Below, piece after piece: positions 1 through 6,343 of a stretch of 8,172 nucleotides of DNA. This stretch comes from Holophagae bacterium. Lineage in GTDB: Bacteria; Acidobacteriota; Thermoanaerobaculia; Thermoanaerobaculales; Sulfomarinibacteraceae. The notes below the pieces were generated by a model. That model searched no databases and was not told where the DNA came from. It worked only from the letters and a program-made list of their open reading frames with translations. Numbering within the stretch: position 1 is the stretch's first letter; each line of letters begins with the position of its first letter. The position numbers and the translations under genes are program-made. Location of the stretch: contig JAUWTC010000090.1 of assembly GCA_030609785.1 (NCBI GenBank), forward strand, positions 1-8,172. Direction: 5' to 3'.

Positions 1-114
1 CGAACCGTGGAGTCAGAGGGCGTGTGCACGGTTCAGCTACGCGAAGGTCTCATCTTCGCGAACCACGTTTTCTTCGACCGGTCAGAGCTGCTCAAAACAC
101 TCTCCAGTTCGTAA
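1..114 (+). CDS. C-terminal end of a probable NTF2/SnoaL-like protein (5' partial)
   Basis: An open frame enters from the left edge in frame 1 and ends at TAA (112-114), giving 37 residues. Its tail has a charged residue plus Gly-Leu-Ile strand, then a strand with Asn-His-Val-Phe-Phe-Asp-Arg, then Ser-Glu-Leu-Leu. This is the pattern that ends many SnoaL-like/NTF2-fold proteins, where the last beta strand is followed by an Asp-Arg/Gln and a short helix. The fold assignment rests on that short tail only, and no catalytic residue can be judged. The codons look coding and the next gene starts 98 bases later on the same strand. Those 98 bases hold a palindrome CGGGCGCCCG (140-149) but no T-tract terminator. 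NTF2-fold proteins range from small enzymes to binding domains, so the role is open. Confidence 0.5.
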   Translation, partial: RTVESEGVCTVQLREGLIFANHVFFDRSELLKTLSSS

Positions 115-212
115 TCCGAGAGAGCTCAACCGAGAGGGTCGGGCGCCCGCTTGGCGCGTGAACCGCAAATGGCCAATGCGATACCACGGTTAACAGTTAA
201 TCTGGATATCTC

Positions 213-818
213 ATGCTGGAATACATCGTCATTGGGGGCGGATTCGCATTCGCCGCCGCCGTTCAGCCTGGACCCTTGCAGGCGTTTCTACTCTCACGAG
301 TGGCAGCTGATGGCTGGAGGCGTACTCTTCCCGCCGCCGTCGCACCATTGATCAGTGACGGCCCCATCGCACTCCTGGTTCTGACTCTTCTCCACAACGT
401 TGCACGAGGGTTCGAGAGTGTTCTGAAGGGGATGGGTGGCGTCGTTTTCCTGTATTTCGCCGTGAAGACCTTTGTTGAATGGCGGCGCATGCGGCTCGGC
501 ACGACACAAACCACCCAGTCGTCCCCGCGCACGTTATTGCAGGCCGTGGTCGTGAATCTCCTGAACCCAGGTCCCTACCTCGGATGGAGCCTCATCCTCG
601 GTCCAATGATGCTTGAGGCGTGGGCTGAAAGCCCCGCACACGCAGTAGCTCTTGTGGTTTCGTTCTATTCGGTGATGCTGTTCAGCCTGGCTGTGTTCAT
701 CGTCCTTGTCGGAACGACTTCCGTCCTCGGTCCTCGCGGTAGGCAAGGTCTCCTTTTGGCATCCTCATTCGCCTTGGCCGCCATCGCCGTCTATTCGTTG
801 TGGTCTTCGCTGACCTGA
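213..818 (+). CDS. LysE/RhtB-family amino acid exporter-like membrane protein
   Basis: The protein has 201 residues, the usual size of LysE-type translocators, which export amino acids or related small molecules across the inner membrane. Hydrophobic segments lie at about residues 3-28, 40-62, 72-90, 108-135, 145-170 and 178-200. The family's early Pro-Gly-Pro motif after the first helix is at residues 19-21. An 'FLYFAVKTF' third helix (79-87) and a mid-protein Asn-Pro-Gly-Pro followed by an aromatic (118-122) match the second half-repeat of the fold. The substrate cannot be read from sequence. The ATG at 213 is the first start giving a full N-terminal helix, and no clear Shine-Dalgarno precedes it. 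A near-perfect palindrome TTAACAGTTAA (190-200) lies 12 bases before the start. Family confidence is good; any specific amino acid would be a guess. Confidence 0.85.
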   Translation: MLEYIVIGGGFAFAAAVQPGPLQAFLLSRVAADGWRRTLPAAVAPLISDGPIALLVLTLLHNVARGFESVLKGMGGVVFLYFAVKTFVEWRRMRLGTTQTTQSSPRTLLQAVVVNLLNPGPYLGWSLILGPMMLEAWAESPAHAVALVVSFYSVMLFSLAVFIVLVGTTSVLGPRGRQGLLLASSFALAAIAVYSLWSSLT

Positions 819-866
819 GTGAACAGTGGCAGTATGTAGCGAACGGGCCGGCAGGGGTCTCCCCTG

Positions 867-883
867 ACCGGTCACCGGTTTTT
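867..883 (+). terminator. Short terminator-like hairpin after the LysE-family gene
   Basis: ACCGG (867-871) pairs with CCGGT (875-879) around a 3-base loop, and a run of five T (879-883) follows directly. It lies about 50 bases after the stop of the exporter gene, in the gap between two convergent genes. The stem is only 5 bp with a tight loop, so termination may be weak. No T-rich hairpin was found for the opposing S9 gene in the same gap. The remaining part (885-1006) is GC-rich and shows nothing recognisable. Confidence 0.4.
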
Positions 884-1006
884 GACCATGCCCGCGTCGT
901 CGTCAGGCTCGGTGCCGTACCGGACCCGGCCGCCGATGCTGTCGCTGAACCCGCAGCTGAACCTGCCGCTGCCAGCTGACGCTGCCCTCCGCCGCTGCTC
1001 CTTCTC

Positions 1007-3070
<2,064 letters not shown>

Positions 3071-3082
3071 GTGATGCTCCAA

Positions 3083-3096
3083 CCCGGAATGCCGGG
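3083..3096 (-). promoter_or_regulatory. Leader hairpin abutting the Shine-Dalgarno of the S9 peptidase gene
   Basis: On the minus strand CCCGG, loop CATT and CCGGG form a perfect 5-bp stem (3096 down to 3083). Two bases later comes the GGAG Shine-Dalgarno (3080 down to 3077), then six bases and the ATG. If the -10 element at 3108-3103 is used, transcription would start near 3096, so the hairpin would form the very 5' end of a leader of about 26 bases. Such 5'-terminal hairpins are known to protect some bacterial mRNAs from 5'-end-dependent decay; that role here is inference. Confidence 0.4.
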
Positions 3097-3102
3097 AAAG
3101 GC

Positions 3103-3130
3103 ATGATAGCCGTTCGGGAGGCCAGCACAA
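3103..3130 (-). promoter_or_regulatory. Possible sigma70 promoter of the S9 peptidase gene
   Basis: On the minus strand a TATCAT hexamer (3108-3103, five of six matches to the consensus -10) is preceded, after a 16-base spacer, by TTGTGC (3130-3125, three of six matches to the -35). The -10 is good and the -35 weak. The position, about 33 bases before the chosen ATG, fits a short leader and also argues against the upstream ATG at 3187, which lies before the promoter. Confidence 0.4.
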
Positions 3131-3144
3131 AGTGGGGAGAACCG

Positions 3145-3175
3145 ATGGAGCGTCGGAAATCTCGAGCGTCTCCAT
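3145..3175. other. Bulged inverted repeat in the gap upstream of the S9 gene
   Basis: ATGGAG (3145-3150) is inverted at CTCCAT (3170-3175), and inner CG and TCG/CGA pairs give about 11 bp with two single-base bulges on the minus strand. On the plus strand the repeat is followed by a T-rich tail (3174-3183), which makes it terminator-like, although no plus-strand gene ends here. It lies between the anti-sigma-like gene and the S9 gene. A second small palindrome, CGCGAA with TTCGCG (3192-3209), lies further upstream. The rest of the 255-base gap 3071-3325 shows nothing else I can name. Confidence 0.3.
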
Positions 3176-3325
3176 TTTCTTTTCCATCCGGCGCGAAGCG
3201 CTATTCGCGAGGGGCGTGGTCGGATTGGTCTTCTCGAAACGCTGAGTTGGTTCAGTGTAACTTCATGAGACCAATACGATCCGCGCACCTCGCGCACACG
3301 CAGGCGATAAATTGTAGGTATTGAT

Positions 3326-3835
3326 CTACGTATGAACCGTCCAGGAGCCGGCGCCGCCGTCTTCGAGGTCGTCGGCAAAGAGCGGGTCTGTCTCGACGGC
3401 CTCTGCAACCGCGGACGTCTCTTCAATGTTCACCGCGGTACTGCTGACGGTGCCACCTTCAAAGTCAAAGCTGACAATCTGGGTTGAACGGTTCTGGTCC
3501 TGCTGGTCGACGGTCATCGGGATCGATCGGTCGGGGATCTGCAGCATCGTCAGACCGCCTGCCACCATCACGATGGCAGCCGCCGCAGCCAGCCATCCGA
3601 AATGGCGGCGACGATCGGGCAGTGTAATGGTGTCCAGCCCCTGACCTACGGCATCATCGACCGTGGCGAAGGCGGGACCCGAGAACTCGCGGTCCATCCA
3701 CGCTTGGCATTCCCGGCAGTCACCCAAGACCGTCTCGGCTCGAAGGCCGTCGGCTTCACTGAGGTTGCCCCGAATGTAGTCGAGGATCAACGAGCCGTGG
3801 TCGGTGCAGTCGGGTGCCGTCATTCTCATACTCAT
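3326..3835 (-). CDS. Single-pass anti-sigma-factor-like protein with a degenerate zinc motif
   Basis: The product has 169 residues from the ATG at 3835; ATGs at 3829 and 3823 are also in frame and no Shine-Dalgarno separates them. The N-terminal ~50 residues look like the zinc-binding anti-sigma (ZAS/zf-HC2) domain: Cys10, an LxxYxxGxLxxxxxxxxE helix pair, then Asp-Cys-Arg-Glu-Cys-Gln. In the canonical His-x3-Cys-x2-Cys motif a His stands four residues before the first Cys; here that position is Val. A transmembrane helix follows at about residues 82-102, rich in Ala and hydrophobics and flanked by Arg-Arg-Arg-His on the N side. The extracytoplasmic tail of about 65 residues is acidic and low in complexity, with no recognised domain. 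Such proteins normally hold an ECF sigma factor at the membrane, usually encoded next door. None is present here, so the partner and even the function are inferred. Confidence 0.7.
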   Translation of the reverse strand: MSMRMTAPDCTDHGSLILDYIRGNLSEADGLRAETVLGDCRECQAWMDREFSGPAFATVDDAVGQGLDTITLPDRRRHFGWLAAAAAIVMVAGGLTMLQIPDRSIPMTVDQQDQNRSTQIVSFDFEGGTVSSTAVNIEETSAVAEAVETDPLFADDLEDGGAGSWTVHT

Positions 3836-3837
3836 AA

Positions 3838-3885
3838 CGAAGGACGCGGAGGAAGGCCCGAGGTAACGGAGGGAGAGAGGCTGGG
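3838..3885. repeat. GA-rich degenerate ladder of ACGAAGGACGCGGAGG-type units
   Basis: Immediately upstream of the anti-sigma-like gene, the plus strand carries short purine-rich steps (ACGAAGG, ACGCGGAGG, AAGGCCCGAGG, TAACGGAGGG) spaced about 9-11 bases apart. From memory, similar 'acgaaggacacggagg' ladders occur as dispersed intergenic repeats in several environmental phyla. The match here is degenerate and could also be plain GA richness. Confidence 0.3.
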
Positions 3886-3889
3886 ACGA

Positions 3890-4166
3890 TGGGAAGCAAG
3901 AACGGAGCGCAGGTCTCCGAACCTGCATTGTGAACTCAGGCGGGACAAGAACGCAATTGAACCGCCAAGAGCGCAAAGAACGCGAAGGAAACGCAAAGAA
4001 GGGAAAGGTAACCTTTGTTGACAAGGCGTTTGATGCTGGATCTCATAAGTCGCACATGTCAAATCGATCTCAACCCTGGCGGTCTCTTCTATTTCCGTTT
4101 TCACTTTTCTTGTCTTGGCGTTCTTCGCGTCTTTGCGGTTCAATCTTCTTCTTGTCTTGCTTCCCA
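3890..4166. repeat. 277-base inverted-repeat element of the 'NRKDAKNAK' dispersed type
   Basis: Two arms face each other. The outer 12-mer TGGGAAGCAAGA (3890-3901) is perfectly inverted at 4155-4166, GACAAGAA (3944-3951) at 4149-4156, and ATTGAACCGC (3956-3965) at 4135-4144. Inside, the left arm is a ladder of four units, CGCCAAGAG, CGCAAAGAA, CGCGAAGGAAA and CGCAAAGAA (3963-4000); the right arm has three like units in inverse orientation. The left arm also carries an extra stretch of about 45 bases with a GCAGGT/ACCTGC hairpin (3909-3926) absent from the right arm. The roughly 100-base centre shows no gene. Translated on the minus strand the ladder reads Asn-Arg-Lys-Asp-Ala-Lys-Asn-Ala-Lys, a sequence I recall from many spurious predicted proteins and attribute to a widespread non-coding repeat. 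The element separates two divergent genes and ends about 11 bases before the gdh -35 box. Confidence 0.7.
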
Positions 4167-4177
4167 GCTTATTTCCC

Positions 4178-4206
4178 TTGACGGGGTCCCATTCTGAGCG
4201 TATAAA
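4178..4206 (+). promoter_or_regulatory. Near-consensus sigma70 promoter of gdh
   Basis: TTGACG (4178-4183, five of six consensus matches) is followed by a 17-base spacer and TATAAA (4201-4206, five of six). Both boxes and the spacing are close to ideal, in otherwise GC-rich DNA. The predicted transcription start is near 4213, so the leader would be about 46 bases. It also shows that in-frame ATGs before 4178 cannot be the gdh start if this promoter is used. Confidence 0.75.
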
Positions 4207-4212
4207 GCCCGC

Positions 4213-4252
4213 GGGTGCCCTGGAGGCGAGAAGCCTCGGGCGCCCAAGGAGG
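4213..4252 (+). promoter_or_regulatory. Strong 5'-terminal hairpin plus Shine-Dalgarno in the gdh leader
   Basis: GGGTGCCC (4213-4220) pairs with GGGCGCCC (4238-4245) with one G-T wobble. After a TG bulge, GAGGC (4223-4227) pairs with GCCTC (4233-4237) around a GAGAA loop. That is 13 bp in total. The stem ends directly against AAGGAGG (4246-4252), an ideal Shine-Dalgarno six bases before the ATG. The predicted transcription start coincides with the first base of the stem, so the leader would consist of the hairpin and the ribosome site only. No T-tract follows, so it is not an intrinsic terminator. A role in mRNA stability or ribosome access is inference. Confidence 0.7.
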
Positions 4253-4258
4253 CCGATC

Positions 4259-5542
4259 ATGAGCAAAGAGTTCAATGCATTCGAGATGGCTCAGCGTCAG
4301 TTCGACGGAGTCGCGGACAAATTGGGGCTGGATGAGGGCATGTGTGAGTTGCTCCGCTGGCCGCAGCGAGAATACCATTTCACGATCCCGGTCAGAATGG
4401 ATGACGGGTCGGTCAAGGTCTTCAAGGGGTTCCGCATCCAGCACTCGGATTCCCGGGGCCCGTCAAAGGGCGGCATCCGGTTCCACCCCCAGGAGACGGT
4501 CGATACCGTACGCGCGTTGGCGACCTGGATGACCTGGAAATGCGCGGTCGTCGATATTCCGTTGGGTGGCGGCAAGGGCGGTGTGATCTGTGACCCCCAC
4601 GATCTCTCAGCCCGAGAGCAGGAGCAGATCTGCCGCGGATGGGTGCGCCAGGTAGCGCGCAACATCGGTCCTGTGCAAGACGTTCCGGCGCCCGACGTCA
4701 TGACCAACCCACAGCACATGGTCTGGATCATGGACGAGTACGAGAAAATCACCGGTGGTCACTTCCCCGGCGCCATCACCGGCAAGCCGGTCGAACTCGG
4801 TGGATCCCTCGGACGCACGGAAGCGACCGGATATGGCGTGATCTACACGGTCCGCGAGGCCCTGAAGAGGTTGGATATTCCGGTCGAGGGCATCAAGGCC
4901 TCGATGCAGGGATTCGGAAACGTCTCTCAATACGCTGCCAAGCTCCTGATCGAGATGGGCGGTATCGTCGTCGCGGTTTCCTGTTGGGACAACGATGACC
5001 ACGATGCCTACACCTACCGCAAGGCCGAAGGCATCGACCTCGATTTCTTGTTGTCGATTACCAACCGCTTCGGGACGATCGACCAGGCCAAGGCCGCAGA
5101 GGCCGGTTACGAGCGACTGGAGGCCGACGCGTGGATCGAGCAGGACGTCGAAATCCTGATCCCGGCCGCGCTGGAGAACCAGGTCACCGGCGACACTGCC
5201 ACCAGGATCCATCCCAGCGTCAAGATTGTCGCCGAGGGCGCCAACGGCCCGACGACACCTGAGGCCGACGCCATCCTCAAGGAGCGAGGCATTTTTGTCA
5301 TTCCTGATTTCCTGGCCAACGCCGGCGGCGTGACGTGTTCCTATTTCGAGCAGGTTCAGTGCAACACCAACTTCTTCTGGCCCAAGGACGAGGTCTTGGA
5401 ACGGCTGGACCAGAAGATGGTAACGGCCTTCCATGCCGTTGCGGACCTCGCCGAGGAGACCGGAGAGTTCATGCGGGATGCCGCCTACATGATCGCCATC
5501 CAGCGGGTGGCGACCGCGTGCCACCTGCGAGGCTGGGCGTAG
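4259..5542 (+). CDS. gdhA: NAD(P)-dependent glutamate dehydrogenase (Glu/Leu/Phe/Val family)
   Basis: The cytoplasmic enzyme interconverts glutamate with 2-oxoglutarate and ammonium, linking nitrogen assimilation or amino acid catabolism to the TCA cycle. Length is 427 residues, typical for the hexameric catabolic/GdhA-RocG-like group. Substrate and catalytic residues are all present: Lys70 in Pro-Ser-Lys-Gly-Gly-Ile-Arg-Phe-His-Pro, Lys94 in Met-Thr-Trp-Lys, Lys106 in Gly-Gly-Gly-Lys-Gly-Gly and Asp146 in Ala-Pro-Asp. The Rossmann-type nucleotide site Gly-Phe-Gly-Asn-Val is at 218-222, and the C-terminal Asn-Ala-Gly-Gly-Val-Thr-Cys-Ser-Tyr-Phe-Glu supplies the serine that contacts the substrate. 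Cofactor preference cannot be settled by eye. The start at 4259 is fixed by an ideal Shine-Dalgarno (4246-4252) and promoter. The frame is open further upstream but only through repeat DNA. It seems monocistronic, ending at the terminator 5680-5713. Leucine or valine dehydrogenase is unlikely given the length and lysine set. Confidence 0.97.
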   Translation: MSKEFNAFEMAQRQFDGVADKLGLDEGMCELLRWPQREYHFTIPVRMDDGSVKVFKGFRIQHSDSRGPSKGGIRFHPQETVDTVRALATWMTWKCAVVDIPLGGGKGGVICDPHDLSAREQEQICRGWVRQVARNIGPVQDVPAPDVMTNPQHMVWIMDEYEKITGGHFPGAITGKPVELGGSLGRTEATGYGVIYTVREALKRLDIPVEGIKASMQGFGNVSQYAAKLLIEMGGIVVAVSCWDNDDHDAYTYRKAEGIDLDFLLSITNRFGTIDQAKAAEAGYERLEADAWIEQDVEILIPAALENQVTGDTATRIHPSVKIVAEGANGPTTPEADAILKERGIFVIPDFLANAGGVTCSYFEQVQCNTNFFWPKDEVLERLDQKMVTAFHAVADLAEETGEFMRDAAYMIAIQRVATACHLRGWA

Positions 5543-5613
5543 AGGCTCTCGGAATAATTCAAGAAAAGTAGCCACAAAGAGGGAATCCATATGCCGCTGT
5601 AGACCTGCGTTTA

Positions 5614-5636
5614 GGAGCGCGGGGCTCCCGCCCCGC
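5614..5636. repeat. REP-like palindromic unit downstream of gdh
   Basis: A GGAG tetranucleotide (5614-5617) is followed after one base by GCGGGG (5619-5624), a 6-base loop and CCCCGC (5631-5636). REP elements mobilised by RAYT (TnpA-REP) transposases are known to consist of a GTAG/GGAG head plus an imperfect GC-rich palindrome, which fits. Only one copy lies in the window, so repetition cannot be shown here. It lies 71 bases after the gdh stop and before the terminator, a usual REP location. A plain mRNA 3' hairpin is the alternative. Confidence 0.4.
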
Positions 5637-5679
5637 ATTATGACGCCCGGAAAATTGCAGGCAGCTAAGCTCTCAGTTC

Positions 5680-5713
5680 AATCGGCCCGGGGTTACCCGG
5701 GCCGATTATTTTT
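5680..5713 (+). terminator. Strong intrinsic terminator of gdh
   Basis: AATCGGCCCGGG (5680-5691) pairs perfectly over 12 bp with CCCGGGCCGATT (5696-5707) around a GTTA loop, and five T (5709-5713) follow after one A. It lies about 137 bases past the gdh stop and isolates gdh from the DinB-like gene. The complement has AAT before the stem rather than a T run, so it should act on the plus strand only. Confidence 0.85.
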
Positions 5714-5790
5714 GCAACCGGAACGAGGTTTTTTCGAAGAAGGAGTAACCGAACACGGTCGGATGGCAATGATGTGCTGGGGTGGCAGGG

Positions 5791-6321
5791 ATGAAATCAA
5801 CGACCGGCAAGGCGTCTTTGGGCCTTCAGGGCTGTCTCGAGACCTGCCGGCGGTGTGAGCATCTGGTCCGCCTTTGCAGCGACACCACCGTCGATGGGCG
5901 TCTTTTCGAAGCCATCGGACCTCATCTGAGGCACTGCCTCGACCATTTTCGAAGCCTGTTGACCGGCCTGGATACCGGGACGATCGATTATGACGCCCGA
6001 GAGAGTGATTCAGGACTGGAAGCCGATCCGGATCTCTTTCTGGCGGCCCTTTACGAGGTAACGGCGGAGTTGGCCGGCCTTGAGGGCATCTCCACAACCC
6101 AGGCTGTAGAAGTCGTGCAGTCGGCGGCACCGGACACGCCGCCTGTTTCGGTTGGATCCACGCTGGAACGGGAACTGATCTTCCTTTCCTCTCACACGAT
6201 TCATCACCTTGCACTTGTCATCGAAGTAGCGGAGAGCCGGGGTGTCAGTGTACCGTCAAATCTCGGGGCAACTTTTTCGACGGTGGCATATCCCTCGCGT
6301 CAGGAGATCGCTGCCCTTTGA
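5791..6321 (+). CDS. DinB-superfamily four-helix-bundle protein
   Basis: The product has 176 residues from the ATG at 5791. A GTG at 5782 would add three residues, and a TGA at 5770-5772 limits the frame upstream. Purine-rich GGGGTGG and GGG lie just before the ATG, but there is no clean Shine-Dalgarno. The family signature is visible: Gly-Pro-His-Leu-Arg-His-x3-Asp-His (His45, His48, His52), and near the C-terminus Ser-His-Thr-Ile-His-His (His135, His138, His139) followed by a Pro-Ser and Ala-Thr-Phe-Ser-Thr segment. DinB-like proteins use three histidines to bind a metal in a four-helix bundle; some are thiol transferases (bacillithiol or mycothiol S-transferases), many are uncharacterised. 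A cluster of Cys15, Cys19, Cys22 and Cys29 in the first helix region is unusual and might bind metal or thiols. It is followed after 22 bases by the DedA-ATP-grasp gene, probably co-transcribed. The substrate is unknown. Confidence 0.8.
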   Translation: MKSTTGKASLGLQGCLETCRRCEHLVRLCSDTTVDGRLFEAIGPHLRHCLDHFRSLLTGLDTGTIDYDARESDSGLEADPDLFLAALYEVTAELAGLEGISTTQAVEVVQSAAPDTPPVSVGSTLERELIFLSSHTIHHLALVIEVAESRGVSVPSNLGATFSTVAYPSRQEIAAL

Positions 6322-6343
6322 CGAGCATCGTGGAGTCTGGCGA

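Noticed and set aside
800..979. Plus-strand frame from GTG 800 ending in an Ala-Glu-Pro-rich tail after the LysE-family gene
   Set aside because: It reads superficially like a real C-terminal tail, but it has no ribosome site, starts inside the exporter gene and contains the terminator-like hairpin.
3071..3187. 39-residue extension of the S9 peptidase
   Set aside because: It would bury the signal peptide, lacks a ribosome site and lies upstream of the predicted promoter.
3963..4000. CRISPR-like short tandem units
   Set aside because: The units are contiguous 9-11-base steps with no spacers, so this is a ladder repeat and not an array.
4115..4258. N-terminal extension of glutamate dehydrogenase to an upstream in-frame ATG
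   Set aside because: The extension runs through the inverted-repeat element, the promoter and the leader hairpin. The ideal Shine-Dalgarno and the usual family N-terminus point to 4259.
3832..4275. Minus-strand frame containing Asn-Arg-Lys-Asp-Ala-Lys-Asn-Ala-Lys
   Set aside because: It is translation of the non-coding ladder repeat and crosses the gdh promoter and leader on the other strand.
4607..5638. Long antisense open frame opposite glutamate dehydrogenase
   Set aside because: A typical high-GC shadow with no recognisable motif, opposite a clearly coding enzyme gene with intact active-site residues.
5637..5998. 13-base direct repeat ATTATGACGCCCG after the REP-like unit and again inside the DinB-like gene
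   Set aside because: A single 13-base match in a window this size is about what chance allows, and the second copy is within coding sequence.
6242..6343. 34-residue extension of the DedA-ATP-grasp protein from GTG 6242
   Set aside because: It overlaps the DinB-like gene by 80 bases and reads as arginine-rich shadow sequence. GTG 6344 has a well-placed GGAG.
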